Assembly (NCBI GenBank): GCA_030142905.1
Contig: JASJOG010000070.1
Coordinates: 1,049,501-1,113,500 of the forward strand
From: Heliopora coerulea
Lineage: Eukaryota; Cnidaria; Anthozoa; Scleralcyonacea; Helioporidae
Length of the DNA stretch: 64,000 nucleotides
Direction: 5' to 3'
Part shown: positions 22,481 through 34,079 of the stretch, piece by piece
How the letters are laid out: the number at the start of each line of letters is the position of its first letter
How positions within the stretch are numbered: the first letter of the stretch is position 1
The notes under the pieces: generated by a model
The model's input: the letters and a program-made list of their open reading frames with translations, nothing else
Told to the model about the DNA's origin: nothing
Database searches by the model: none
Position numbers and translations under genes: made by a program

Positions 22481-24854
22481 AAAGAAATTTTTGTAAGGGT
22501 AAAACCTTCAACTTTCTCCAGTATAACCAGTATTAGGGAAAAAATGCCTGACCGTCCCTAAATGGACTGCTAAATACTACACACTTGACAAATCGAATTA
22601 CCCAGCACCGGGGTCACCCATGCCCCTTTGTGCAACGAAGGTTATGGCTTCTCTTCCAGGTGTAACAATTCCTCTTGTAATGGAAGTAGTCATAATCGAT
22701 GGGCCAGAAAACTATCGACCAGTTCAGCAAGGAACGGCACGTAGTGAAACGACAAAAGACTAGGCTGGCGCATTGTCACCAACTGCGTGTATCAAGACTA
22801 TCAAGTCTTCTGGTCCTCAATATTAAAAAGTTCATCTTCTTAAATATCAGGGTACAACTGCCACAACAGAAGTTTGCATTCCTCCTCAATCATCCATAGC
22901 AAACATAACTTTTGTCAACCAAGCTATTCTGGCGGACGTGATTGTAGTTAAGATAGGGCCACTTAAAGACGTTGAAGAGCAGATTGATGACTACGAGGCT
23001 GATTCTTATAACGACACTCCTTCTAGACTCGAAAAGCTTAGTGCATGGCCAAACTGTCATCTCATCCTGTGTGACCCGTTCCGCCAGAACTGTGAAGGCA
23101 ATTCTGAGCATAGATTTATGAGTCCTGTAAATATTGTAGTTCTGTCTCATAAACTGCTAGAATTTCCTACTACTTCACGAAACTAGAAAAGTTTTTTTGA
23201 GAATTATAGTGTATACGATAATATTGCAAATCTGTTGTATTGCACTTTATATTGTAGAAGGAGGAAACATGCATAGCACGAGAATTATAAATGACAATAT
23301 GAGAGAATGTTCATCATCGATCTGGCGGTGGTTGAGCACACTTTAGAGGACATCATATGAATATTGTCAATATATTGGCGCTCCTAGCCTATGTAGCTTT
23401 GTTACCTTCAAGGCATAAAGGTCTTTATCTTGTGATGATTATCCAAGAAAGATAAATAGTGGCTCAAGAACGGTTTTCCAATAACGTAATGTTTCCTCAG
23501 AAGCGAGACAGCCTTCCTGGTAGGGCTGGCCGTTTTTGTCGAGATCTCGCCTCTGTGAAATCCCTTGTACAATATATTTTTGTTTGAGAGGAAGGCCAGT
23601 CTTCCGAAACGAGATCCAGCAACTGACTTCGCGAGACTCCGCCTTGGAGGGCTAGAAATGTTTCGTGCAAACACACTCAAAAAAGCTTGACATTCCTAGG
23701 AAGGCTGGGAAAAATTAATGAACGCGAGGTAAAATTCAACTCTCTAAATTAGGCTAGCCCTACCAAGATGGATGACTCGCCTCCATATGTAAACACCCTC
23801 TAACGCTGTCGTTACTCTTTCGGTCGATATTATTAAGCATATGTAATGTTTGTTTCTACCTAATACAGATGCTACTTGTTTTAGGTTATTAAACAGTGAG
23901 CAAATTTCTTTCTGAGAAGACAACCGACTAACAAAAATTACACTTTATTATATACGAACAGCGATAAACTCCTCAGCAAGTGGAAAGATGAAAGTCGTCT
24001 CTTACAGATGAAGTTCGATCCTGATTGGTCAGACGATTTTTCTCTATAGTGAGTACAATCATCTGACCAACCAGAGGCCCCGTAAGATTGTTGGCCACTA
24101 GTGAGAGAAGCGTATCGACTTTTCTCGCTACAGTTTATCCAAAACTTTACAGTTTGAACTTTTTGTTTGCTCTCGAATATTATCTTAACTACGTTGAGTT
24201 CAAACATATCTCATTATATCTTATGTCTCGTTAAACAAGTGAACTTTTAAGAGTATATTTAATACATTTTCTAACTTTTATGTTGTCTATGTACATGTCG
24301 CGGCGAGGAACTTGAAGGAGTGTTTGCCCCATCACTGGTTATAAATATAATGTTTATCACACTATTCATATAATAAACAATTTACTTCGTGATTGGTTTG
24401 CTTGTCCGATTTTTATTCGCTTATTGTCATGAATCACAAACTCACAAGCTCGTGCCTCGCTTGTTAGTCAGTGGTTCATCACAACTCGTGAATAACAATC
24501 AAACGCACTCACCAACCATGCAGTAATCTATAGTTCTTAATCTGGTAATCGATAATATGAGCCCTACGTGGAAGAGAGATCTGGATATCTTCACATAAAT
24601 AACATGCAGAGTGGTTTTCATATTTACGATTGGTAGGATGCAAGTCTTTAATAACAATAATAATGATAAAAATAGTAACAATATAATAATAACTGGAGGC
24701 TTTCCTTGACGTGGATTTCTTTACCAATCATGCAGTCGATGACTAAGGATCATCGTGTCTACGGCAATATTTCTTGTTCAGTGAAAAACTGGGGTCATGT
24801 CTGGCTATCGAGTGATAAAATCTTTATACGGCCTCAGAAGATAATTTGAATAGT
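22481..24854. other. No recognisable gene
   Basis: Several short open frames on both strands (for example 22699-22899 +, 23408-23680 -) show no domain. Opposed GGAAGGCCAG / CTGGTAGGGCTGGCC phrases at 23515-23610 may be ends of a small repeat. Confidence 0.45.
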
Positions 24855-25046
24855 CGGTCACGCTTACAACGTAGGTTGAAAACAACTATCAGAGTTATTG
24901 AATTTCCGGGGGGAAAACGTATTCTTGATATAGATATTAGTGCCCGACACAGGACTTTAAAATTGAATCCCATCAATGGAAAGAGATTGGAAACTTCATT
25001 AAAACATGATTTACTAACGTTTCGTTGCAGTACGTGACATCTTCAG
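24855..25046 (-). repeat. PLE terminal fragment with hammerhead-like core
   Basis: Contains the ATTGAATTTCCGGGGGGAAAACGT phrase (compare ATTGAGGAACCAGGTGGAAAGCG at 31575 and ATCGAGATACCAGGCGGAAAACG at 58801), then the minus-strand motif CTGAAGATG / stem / CAACGAAACGTTAG at 25019-25046. It is an isolated end of a PLE whose coding part is absent. The CTGAAGA core differs from the ribozyme consensus by one base. Confidence 0.6.
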
Positions 25047-25531
25047 AGTGGATAAATTTCTATTGTGTCAAGTACATGTTTACATGTTTATAAATAAAAT
25101 AAAATAAATTAATTATTCACATACAGTTTTATCATTTTCGTGGAAACATTGACTTCCCAAAGCGAATAGAAAGACAGTTGCTCCGATTAACATTACAAAC
25201 AAGATTTCGTAAAGCATTTGGCTTGTTGTATTCAGCAGATGTATAAGGGAAACTTCTCGTTAACTTGGGCGCTTCGTTCCGCTAAACCACATTTTGAGTG
25301 TTTTTATGTGAGACCTGACGTTGACCAAACGAATCAACCTCGGTGATTGCGTAGCCTCAACTCACACGAACAGTCGTTAGGAAAATGGCTACAAGACGAA
25401 CTTAACGATTTCTGCATCGGGCAGAAATTTTCCTCTTGTTCCTCACGATGTAAACCTCTTGAGCAATAATCACGCAATTAGTTTGACTCTAGTCTTTGCC
25501 TGCAATCGGTCTCCAATTATCTTATTCTGAC
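25047..25531. other. No recognisable gene
   Basis: No domain, RNA gene or repeat structure seen. Confidence 0.5.
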
Positions 25532-25715
25532 TAAAGCCCCGTATACACGACCAAGTTTTCCTTGACAATTTTTCTTTGACAAGGAGCCTTGCTCAAAAGC
25601 TGATCATGCTAGCTTTTGAAAAAGATAACTTGCAAAAGAAAACTTGTCAATTTTTGTCCTACACGCGAACAAATTAAATTTGTTAAGGAAAACTTGCCTG
25701 TGTGTACAGGGCTTA
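25532..25715. mobile_element. MITE, 184 bp, about 35-bp terminal inverted repeats
   Basis: The ends read TAAAGCCCCGTATACACGACC...CAAGTTTTCCTTGAC and, inverted, TAAGCCCTGTACACACAGGCAAGTTTTCCTTAAC. It is a non-autonomous DNA-transposon relic without coding capacity. The flanking target duplication is too short to assign a superfamily. Confidence 0.75.
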
Positions 25716-26914
25716 ACGCGAGACGATTTTACTCATCATGGTGACCTGTTCTGCTGTGATACGGTTAAACTCAACACGGTTTTGCAAATTTATACTTGCG
25801 GTCCTAAAGCAAACGAATGAGGCAACATTTCTTTAAAAATTAATTCAGAGAGTGAAGGCTTGCTGGACCGAGAGCAAATTCCTTCAATCGTTAAGACGGG
25901 TTTAACTGAATAAGGCAAATTTAAATGGGACAAGTTTGCAGTCTCAGGCATAAATCATTGTAATTTACATGAGTAAGATTCATTTATTCAGGTAAGGTAG
26001 ATGAACGATCTTCAACTCGATACTCAGAAAATGATTTCTGAGCCCCAGACGGGGATCGAACCCGCAACCTTCAATCAAACTGATTGATTTATTCAAAAGA
26101 GTGAAAGATTAAGGCAATATCAAACTAAAACACTATGATGTAGAATCCAAGTCTATTGATATATATTTAGTTAAAGAACGAATGCACAACATTCCACTCA
26201 AAGATTTCTAAACGCATCAACTGCAACATCAAACTATTGGTGAGACTTAGTCATACCTGTGACTTAAGACTTGTCAACAGCGCTCCAGATGTTTGTCTAA
26301 CTGGGCTTAACACGAACGTTGATCACAGCAACGTCAAAAGACTGAACCTGAACGCTGACTTTTTTAATCCTTAAAACATCGTTTCACCCTCTTGAAGTTA
26401 TTCACATACATCCAGAGGCGGATTTAGGTGAGAGGGCACAGAATATACTCACCTTTTTTGAATCGTTAACATGTGACTTTTTGGTTGGTTACACATCATT
26501 CGCATTTAAAGTCGCCCAACAGGAAGATTGATGAATATTTTCAAAGAGAAGTGATCGGAACAAATAGCAAAGAAAAAAAAGAGTAGTGAGTAGAAGAATT
26601 TCAAATTCAAAAAACACCGAAAACGTTCTATATTCATCAGTTTCCAATATTTTGTCAAGTCTTTCCAGCAATATATTACTATTGGCATTGCCGATGTGAC
26701 ATCACGCTGGTAACCTACTAAAACAGATATTATAGCTCTGAAGTGACAATCAATACTGACTAAATAATTTAATAAAAACTTGTCACTTGGGCGCGGCAAA
26801 CATTTAATTGGCATAGAAGAGGTTGTCATTCGTGATATTCAAGCGTAAATGCCGATGACCGCAGCGAGTCAGAACTTTTGCTGGAGTGAACATTAACTGA
26901 ACATTTATAAACAT
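25716..26914. other. Non-coding, with one tRNA-like remnant
   Basis: On the minus strand 26040-26072 reads GAAGGTTGCGGGTTCGATCC followed by CCGTCTGGGGCTCAG, the 3' half of a tRNA-like module of the same type as those at 27-29 kb (B-box GGTTCGATCCC). Nothing else was recognised in this stretch. Confidence 0.5.
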
Positions 26915-27287
26915 TGATGTGTTTGTGGTAGCTTGGTAATTATGTTCTTAATACGCACGCTATCAAGCTGTTCTATCAGAAAAAACTTTCTGAGTAATAA
27001 CGGGAATCGAACCCGTAACCTTCTGATCGCAGGTGAGACGCTCTAATAGACGACATAGCAGACTGGCAGTACATACGTCTACTATCCATACGAAGTTACG
27101 AACCAGTACACAAATTTAACCTTCGCTCACCATCTGAGTCTTTGTAGCTCAATGGTTAGAGCGTCTCACTGGCGATCAGAAGGTTACGGGTTCGATTCCT
27201 GTCAGGGACTCAGAAAGTTTTTCTGGGAGAACAGCTTGATAGCGTGCGTATTAAGAACATAATTACCAAACTACCACAAACACATCA
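26915..27287. mobile_element. Foldback element with tRNA-like modules in its arms
   Basis: Left arm 26915-about 27050 and right arm about 27125-27287 are inverted copies (TGATGTGTTTGTGGTAGCTTGGTAATTATG outer ends). Each arm contains a tRNA-like module: on the minus strand at 26993-27050 and on + at 27138-27209. The right module is 72 nt with a paired 7-bp acceptor (GTCTTTG/CAGGGAC, three G-U pairs), A-box TAGCTCAATGGTTAGAG, B-box GGGTTCGATTCC and an anticodon loop CTGGCGA that would read GGC (Ala). It is likely a tRNA-derived repeat rather than a working tRNA gene. Confidence 0.7.
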
Positions 27288-27395
27288 TTGATTAACATAA
27301 AAATAGACAACATATCGAGACTAGCAGACTGGTAGTACATATGTCTACTATCTATACGAACCATTACACAAATTTAACCTTCGCTCACCATCTGA

Positions 27396-27467
27396 GTCTT
27401 TGTGGCTCAATGGTTAGAGTATCTCACCGGCGATCAGAAGGTTACAGGTTCGATTCCTGTCAGGGAC
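27396..27467 (+). repeat. tRNA-like module, second direct copy
   Basis: 72 nt, the same acceptor pairing and boxes as 27138-27209, with changes in the loop (CCGGCGA). Flanks (GCAGACTGG.AGTACATA.GTCTACTATC before it; CAGAACGTTTTTCTGAGAGAACA.CTTGATAG after it) repeat those of the first copy, so the whole right half of the foldback element is duplicated here. Confidence 0.65.
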
Positions 27468-27499
27468 TCAGAACGTTTTTCTGAGAGAACAACTTGATA

Positions 27500-28921
27500 G
27501 AGTGCCTATTAAAAAGATTTATAAACATGTTTGGTGATTCAATAAAAATCCAGCATCTCGCCACAAACACGTCTGTACCAAGCCGAAAACCCCTAATTTA
27601 ACAGGATTTCTAGTTTCTACGTCTCCTCAAAGATGTTGTTATTTTCTGAGAGCGTCGACAGCCGTTGGTTGTTCTTAGGCCTTTAATGCATGATGTGTTC
27701 CTTGTTGCCTTTGTTATTTGTTTCGTTTTTCTCCATCTTGTCATTGGTTCTTTTGATCCATGTGTCTGATTTATCGAACCCTGTGTCAAAGGATTAACGA
27801 ATAACGTCAAAGCCTGCTTCACACGAGTGAAGCAAATGGAAACGGAAGCACTAGCGGCATTTACGAGTAAACAGACGTAAGGGCGCAGTTACACTTTAGT
27901 GCGATTTTCGACCTCGTGATTGTCATCTTGACGTGTGTAATACACTAATGAGAGCCTCGAAGATGAACCTGAACGAATTATAAGCTAGAATCTAGCTGCG
28001 CAGACGGTCGTTGAAAAGGTTATTGCATGCACCAGGACAACTACCAAATTTAACGGTAGCTTTGTAATCATTCACGTGTCTCTTTTGCAATCCAGTTGAT
28101 GATGTCATCGTTGTAACTACAATGACTTTGCAATAAAGTCGAAATATCAACGTAATCATTTGTCGTCTTGTGATTTACTCATATCTTGGGTTTTCAAGAT
28201 GTCATTGTTTTTCGCGATTTGTTTTTTACTCTATTTCTCTTTTGTCCATCTCTTATTGCTTTCGGCCGTGCTTGCATTAATTTCGTGTGTTTGTGCGTAT
28301 GCATTTTTTGTCTTGTCTTTCGTTCTTGTGCATGCACTTGTTTCGCTTGCTTGAACTAGGCTTCATGCTTCTACTTATGCTTGCGTTTATTTTCTGTGCT
28401 TGTTCGATGCTTGCATTGCTCCTTAGAAATACTTTGATCTTCTCTCCGTCTTTGGTTTCCTTCTTGTGTTTCCGTTTCCTTCGCTGTTCTGCACCACTCT
28501 TAACATTCAGACTAAAACTCCTGTGAACAGTTTCAAAGGGTAGAAATGAAAATTCAGGGTTCATTATAGAATTCTTATCAATAAGAGGTTTTTAATACAA
28601 GTATGTTTTGAATCACATTCTATCAACTTTTGTGGTCTGTAATTTGTATTGTCATGAACTGAATTGGAAATCATCAAACGCCAACGTAGTCTATATTGTG
28701 AAAACAGTTCCTAAGCTATAGTCAGACGATCCTATCGTGAAAGATATGATGTTTATTTGAGTTTTGTCTGGTTTTAGACATGCAAATTCATCTTATTTAT
28801 GTAATAACAGCACCATGATTACTTGTCTTGAAAATCTCATGAACAATGTTAATGATGTAGCTTAAAAGATTTTTGTTTACATTATCGAAATTAGGGTCAA
28901 GGCACAAGTGAATGCAATCGT
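27500..28921. other. No recognisable gene
   Basis: Open frames on both strands at 28160-28564 are low-complexity (Leu/Phe/Cys or Lys/Glu rich) and carry no domain. No RNA gene or repeat partner seen. Confidence 0.45.
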
Positions 28922-29275
28922 GGTAGCTTGGTAGTTATATACGCATGGCTGTACATATGATGGTAGACATATGTACTGCCAGTCTGCAAGTCTCTATATG
29001 TCGTGTATCATTTTAATGCTAATCAATGATGTAATTGTGGTAGCTTGGTAGTTATATAATGTTCTTTATACGCATACTGTCAAGCTATTCTCTCAGAAAA
29101 ATGTCTACCATCATATGAACCAATGCATAAATGTTACCTTCACTAACTCTTTGAGTCTGTGTAGCTCAATGGTTAAAGCATCTCACCGGCGATCAGAAGG
29201 TTACGAGTTCGTTTTCCGTCAGGGACTCAGAAAGTTTTTCTGAGAGAATAGCTTGACAGCATGCGTATAAAAAAC
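28922..29275. repeat. Two more partial copies of the tRNA-like foldback element
   Basis: GTGGTAGCTTGGTAGTTATATA occurs at 28922 and 29038. The tRNA-like module lies at 29155-29226 on + (72 nt; B-box altered to GAGTTCGTTTTCC), followed by TTTTTCTGAGAGAATAGCTTGACAGC. The end of this repeat is only about 35 bp from the PLE fragment at 29310. Confidence 0.65.
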
Positions 29276-29309
29276 ATTGTACAACTGAGTGTTGTTAAAT
29301 CCTTGCTCT

Positions 29310-29620
29310 GGTTGGTTTTAGTCCATAATTTCACATGCACTTCGTCTAACATCGCTTCCTGCATATCCTGCAGCAAATGCCATAAACTCTACATCATCAA
29401 GTTTGCTGAAAATCTTCGTTTCGTAAGAACCAACGATGTTGACAAGCCTGTCGCCCGACATTTCACTAGCGCTAATAATTCTATTTCGGACATGAAAGTT
29501 TCAGCTATCTCATCCATCTTCAGGGGCAACGATAACCGCAAGAGACAAGAAAGGTGTCTCATTTTTAAGCTAGGAACCATTCATCCTTATGGAGTCAACG
29601 AACGTTTTTCTTTTATTTAG
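29310..29620 (+). pseudogene. PLE GIY-YIG nuclease fragment
   Basis: Encodes a Cys-rich start (CISCSKCHKLYI), then NDVDKPVARHF, NNSISDMKVSAIS and a terminal LGTIHPYGVNERFSFI. This is the C-terminal GIY-YIG endonuclease domain of the same PLE family as the 45-47 kb copy (compare LGTLHPHGINERFSYI there). The central YIGET is altered to YIIKF and part of the helix after it is lost. 5' truncated; inactive. Confidence 0.8.
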
Positions 29621-30180
29621 CTCTTATAAGTTTTTGTTAATTTATAGCATAGGCTAATAATAACATCAGCTTCCCCTGCTTTTGTTTTTGTTTTACCGCA
29701 TACATATTTCTACTCACAGTCCAGAGAACAATACTTTCAGATGATCACATTTTTCTTCTAAGTAGGACCAACAGGATGATAGTTGAGGTGTGCGATTGAG
29801 CATAGTTCTCAACATGCCGCGTTTATAGCGATTATCGACGTGACTTTGATAATGTAATAAGAGGCCGGTGTTTGTAAGTTTCACCTACACCTTTGTATCA
29901 AAACACGGAGCTCTGTTAAACAACTGCGTGCCAAAAAAGGGAAGCATTCTTAGAAGAATGTGATCACCTGGAAGTATCGTTCTCTGGATTGAAATACCCA
30001 CACAAGCTAATCAAATCTACCATCGCACGGTTCGTTGCCTCGAAAACATCTGACCAGCCGGAGTATTCAATGCCAGCTTCCGATGGGTCGAGTTCTGTTC
30101 GCGTAGTTCTCTGCTTATATTGTTCGTAGACAGCTTAAAGATCTCAGCCAGAAGACTCACACGACTATTCAGCCTGTATT
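29621..30180. other. Non-coding between PLE fragments
   Basis: AGAACAATACTTTCAGATGATCACATTTTTCTTCTAAG (29730) and its inverse (CTTAGAAGAATGTGATCACCTGGAAGTATCGTTCTCTGG, 29950) form a 40-bp inverted repeat about 220 bp apart, so a small MITE-like element occupies roughly 29720-29990. No coding domain. Confidence 0.55.
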
Positions 30181-30181
30181 T

Positions 30182-30538
30182 GTGGACGATAAGATTGAAC
30201 AAGATTTGAAGATGAAGGAAACAAAGCCACCGGTTGGGAACCAACAATGCGTTGTTTACAAATTTGAATGTAACCTGCGTGATGTTGGTTATGTTGGATA
30301 TACACGCCGGCGTTTGTACCAACGTGTTGAGAAACATAGGAACCATTTTTCCCCCGTTGGCAAGCATTTTCGTGACAAACATTGCTTAGCTCCGAAAGAT
30401 CTTGGCAAACAATTTACTGTTCTTAAAAAATGTAAAAACAAGTTCGATTGATTGTTATGCGAAATGCTGCTCATTAGGGAATTAAGACCTGGTCTCAATG
30501 TTCAATCGGACTCAACTCGTGTCAAGCTTTTTATCTGA
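30182..30538 (+). pseudogene. PLE GIY-YIG nuclease fragment, second type
   Basis: Reads CVVYKFECNLRDVGYVGYTRRRLYQRVEKH (Cys pair position followed by a GYVGYTRR GIY-YIG core), GKHFRDKH, then LGKQFTVLKKCKNKFD. A TGA at 30449 interrupts the frame, which resumes in phase with EMLLIRELRPGLNVQSDS up to the TGA at 30536-30538. It is the C-terminal end of a PLE polyprotein. It differs from the 29.3-kb fragment, so this is a second PLE lineage. Confidence 0.75.
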
Positions 30539-30954
30539 TTTTATCGTTTTTATCTGCTGTTATTTGTTAATTACGTATTTTAATAAAATGTATTTTCATT
30601 AGCACTCTTTCTCTATTACACTTTTATTTGCATATTTTAGTGCTTTTAATGTTTTTAACATTCTTATCACCCACAACTATATATATATATATATATATAT
30701 TTATATAATTCATTACAAATTCATAAGGAGAAGACAAAAGAAAATCATAAGCATGTCGGATGTGGTAAAGATACATGTGCCTTTTATATGTGAAGAAGTA
30801 GTTCAATTTTTCTGGCTTGCGAAAGACAAATTTCCAAACTTTTATCGCGCATTAGCGTATTAAGAGGTGAATTTCATAAGACATTTAAAAAACTCGCAGT
30901 TCGTGCTTTATCGGGTCTAAAACACTCGGCTATCGCCTCGTATTTTAAATCTCG

Positions 30955-31568
30955 ATGAAGCATTCCTACATTCGCTCTACCTACATGGTATCGAGCACTC
31001 TCAAACCAATCGTCAACTGTGTTTCTTGTATGATACATCTTTACTTTTGCTTTATCACGCTCCTAAACATAGTCGAGCACTCTGGTTGGCTTGGTGACAC
31101 TGTTAGAATGCAACAGCTTTGCTTCAACTATTCATTAAAGAATATTGGTCTTCCAACACTTGATGCTTACAGAAAATCCCTGATTGAAAATACGCAACAT
31201 GTAGTGAAACGAATGCGCTGGAAAGCCCACTTCTTCTCAAAGGACAACATTAACAACGCAAGCAAGAATACGTTCGGATTAAAATCGAGAAAAAAACCCC
31301 GCCGATACCTGAGATGAAAGCCTTTGAAGACGACCTTGTTACAATGATCGAAAAGATTGAATCCCGCAAAGTTAATGACGACTTTATGAACACTCTAAAG
31401 AACGACCGACGAAAGATACAATCATCTAAAAATGTGTTTGTTTTTGCCAACAAGACCAGAAACATTTACGAGATGAGCCCTACAGCCTACGAGAAGCTTC
31501 TGACGGAAAACGTAACAAAAACCTACCGAGTGGAACCAGACGACATCATCAATGATATCTCAAAATAG
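30955..31568 (+). pseudogene. PLE polyprotein N-terminal fragment
   Basis: After non-PLE sequence the frame shows RMRWKAHFF and FGLKSRK, shifts by one base near 31285-31314, then gives FEDDLVTMIEKIESRKVNDDF, NKTRNIYEMSPTAYEKLL and NVTKTYR. These are the conserved N-terminal segments that precede the RT fingers in PLEs. It stops at 31568, and the PLE end phrase GAACCAGGTGGAAAGCG follows at 31580, so the next PLE inserted here or the ends recombined. Confidence 0.75.
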
Positions 31569-32610
31569 TGGCAATTGAGGAACCAGGTGGAAAGCGTAGT
31601 CTTGTTAGGAATATCAAAGCCCGGCGTATAATTTTTAATAAACCCATAATAATACAGACATGAGTAATTGAAAAAATATCTTTAATTTAGCTAACGTTTC
31701 GTTGCCAGTCCTGCAACATCTTCAGAGTAAGTGATAAATTTACAAGGTATTCTCGACTATATGATATTCTATTTACAATGACAGGAAGTAACTAACAGAA
31801 AAACTGGTGAGAACCGGTGAATAATTAAGTGTGCGATAAAGTGTATGCGTGAGTGAATCCAGGTGTGTATGTGTCAGAAAAACATAACAAGGAAAAAATT
31901 AACAGTTAGAACAAGGTTAAAGGAAGGGAGCTGATCTTGGTGTTGAGCGAAGGATTTATCTTATTAATGAATAGACTCTCTCTGAGAAGGAGTTCAAAAT
32001 CAGAGGAACAGGAGCTTAGAATAGAAAAATCAGTCAAAAAAACAAGGTGGCCAGGCTGTTTGTGGTGTGTTAAAACAGCAGATAAAGTGGTGAGGGAGAT
32101 ATGCTTTCCTGTGTAAGCAGAAACTCCCATGCGAATAGTTTCACCTATATACAATAACTCACAGCATTGACACTTGAATTTGTAAACTACGCGAGATCTT
32201 AGTGCAAGAGGAATTTGACCTTTAGGGCGGGTAAAACTTGAAAGACGTCGTTTAGGTTTAAATATGACTCGAAGCTGAATTTGAGGAAAAGCAGAAGCAA
32301 AAAGTTTAGCGACTTGTTTGCGAATCTGAAGAGAATGTTGACCGGTAAATGGTAGAGTAAAGAAAATAATGCGTTTAGGTACCGAGGTCGTTGTAGAAGC
32401 TGGGCAGAAAATTTTATCGAAAAAATTGCGAAGACAATTATCTAAGAACTTGATAGGATAACCATTCCGAATCATAATACTTTTAAATTTCTCTAGTTGT
32501 TCATGAAAGATGGTATAAGAAGAATAGAGATTAAAATAACGAAAAAGCAAAGTTAAAATTAAGCCTTTCTTATATACGAGTGGAATAAAACTCTCAAAAT
32601 TTGTAAACAA
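31569..32610 (-). pseudogene. PLE RT C-terminus plus GIY-YIG nuclease, with terminal repeat
   Basis: Minus-strand reading 32610-31906 without a stop. It begins at FTNFESFIPLVYKKG (RT thumb), then RYFNLYSSY, FTGQHSLQIRKQ, RSRVVYKFKCQCCELLYIGET (the Cys motif and the GIY-YIG core) and ends INPSLNTKISSLPLTLF. About 10 residues after the YIGET core are deleted. It belongs to the same family as the 59-62 kb pair. The 3' part carries a hammerhead-like motif (31696-31725, core CTGAAGA). The RT active site is missing because the copy is 5' truncated. Confidence 0.85.
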
Positions 32611-32619
32611 ACCATAGCA

Positions 32620-32890
32620 GATCGTGTTGAGCCCATGGCACAGAAACCTGCTTTCATTACACTAAAAGACCACAAGGACGATTTTGAAAACCATACTAAG
32701 TGTCGCTTAATCAATCCAGCCAAAATCAAACTTTGGTAAGGTTAGTTAAGCAATCCTGGATGAAATCATCACAAACACACGACATCACACCACGGTAAAT
32801 CAGTTGGCTCAATACTGACGAAACTATCGCCTGGTTTAGAAAAATCAGGGACAGAGTGGAAGGGTTGGTCCTTTTTGCTCAACGATCAGG
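32620..32890 (+). pseudogene. Reverse-transcriptase fragment of a third type
   Basis: Reads VEPMAQKPAFITLKDHKDDF, HTKCRLINPAKIKL, then, with frame changes, TTVNQLAQ and ETIAWFRKI. The TLKDHK..F...KCRLINPAK pattern is that of a cnidarian family of RT-like proteins of mobile elements, in the fingers before the catalytic palm. No YxDD part is present. The element type is uncertain. Confidence 0.5.
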
Positions 32891-33201
32891 TTTTGAAGTC
32901 AGAAATCCTCAGTTTTCAAGGCAAATTTTTCAGAATTTAGTTTTGAAAATTAGTCTCGAGTCTGTTAGCTTGCCCAAACCAAGGAGTCAAGGAGGATAAA
33001 TACATTTTCCAAATTTTACCACGCCGTCATTTTCCGACCCTGACGTCCCACAAACCTCATAATCCCAATTTACTACAGCGCAGGACACTAGTTTATCATC
33101 ATTGTGAGATATAGAGGTGTAGTCAATGGCATTTTCTGTCGTTATGAGAACCCATTCGTTTTTACATGCACATTAAAGATATACATACAAATATTCCTTA
33201 C

Positions 33202-33964
33202 TTCATCCTCTGAAAACTTTGTCAAAATATAAACCGTAACAATTGCTTTTACAGCTTGTCCCTTGTTAGGAAGGGTCTGCATGATGGACTTGAGAGATGC
33301 ACTTCCTTTCTTGGTTGGCGGAGGTTGCCGCATTAATGCGGGGAGCATTTGGAGTGAACCCATAATGGTCTTTTTGGCTGAAGTTCACAGCTGCATGTTG
33401 GCAGGAGAAAGTAAAGATCAATGCCGTGAGAATTCCCACTAACTGGTCTAGACTCTGAATGGACTTTGGCACCCCATGGTCGACATGTCCTTCGTTAACA
33501 GGCCAACCGTTTTCATGGACGTCTAGGATCCAGCTTTGAATTTCGTTGTCCTTCTTGACATCTTCGTCGCTCTTGTAGTAGATCCCAATTATTTTACCAA
33601 CAAAGGTTTGGATGGCTTCCCAAAGCTTCAGCCCATCGTCCCTGTAGTAAAATTCAGGAAGTTTTTCCTTGCCATCAACGCCTCGTTCCTTTAACGTTTT
33701 ATGGAGATAATAGTCTTCAAGTTGGACTAGCTTGAAGCATTTTTCCATGAACGTCACATGACCGCCACCTCCAAGAGATAAAGATTGGTCCACAACTCCT
33801 CCAGATCCAATCAACTCTTTTCTGCCAATGGTGTCGATTGCCAGGACACCGTAGATATGAGGCTGGAATAGTTTGAAAACTGGATGAGAAGAGGCCAAGT
33901 TTCTCCAAGTTGACAAAGCCAAAGACCCAGTTGTAAGATACGTACGCAGCAAATGAGTGCTTAG
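33202..33964 (-). CDS. Lipoxygenase gene B, catalytic exon (with one frameshift)
   Basis: 763-bp exon. Acceptor CAATTTAG before 33964, donor GAA|GTAAGG after 33202. It follows the 35-kb exon in phase 0. It encodes the catalytic core of an 8R-lipoxygenase-like enzyme, which adds O2 to arachidonate. LSTHLLRTYLTT carries the second iron-ligand His, then GRKELIGSGGVVDQS and GGGGHVTFMEK, and FTFSCQHAAVNFSQKDHYGF with the third His and the Asn ligand. Near the end a run of four C (33339-33342, GGGG on +) shifts the frame: without one C the reading continues as ALMRQPPPTKKGSASLKS up to ILTKFSEDE at the donor. This is either a sequencing error in a homopolymer or a true lesion. The final exon, with the C-terminal Ile ligand, was not found. 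Confidence 0.9.
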
Positions 33965-34079
33965 CTAAATTGAAAAATATAAATAAGAATTAAAATTTAT
34001 GGTTGCTTCAGGTTTTGCAACGGAAAAACACTACTTGCAGTTAAAAACTTTCTTATACTATGCTTACTGATCTCCTTAT

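Noticed and set aside
28160..28564. Possible membrane protein gene
   Set aside because: Leu/Phe/Cys-rich frame with an equally long Lys/Glu-rich antisense frame; low complexity, no start context, no splice signals.
27138..29226. Functional tRNA-Ala genes
   Set aside because: Acceptor stems rely on several G-U pairs, the anticodon stem has a mismatch, and the modules sit inside repeated foldback elements.
32900..33140. Last lipoxygenase exon
   Set aside because: The minus strand has an open stretch here but without the expected C-terminal lipoxygenase pattern or terminal Ile.
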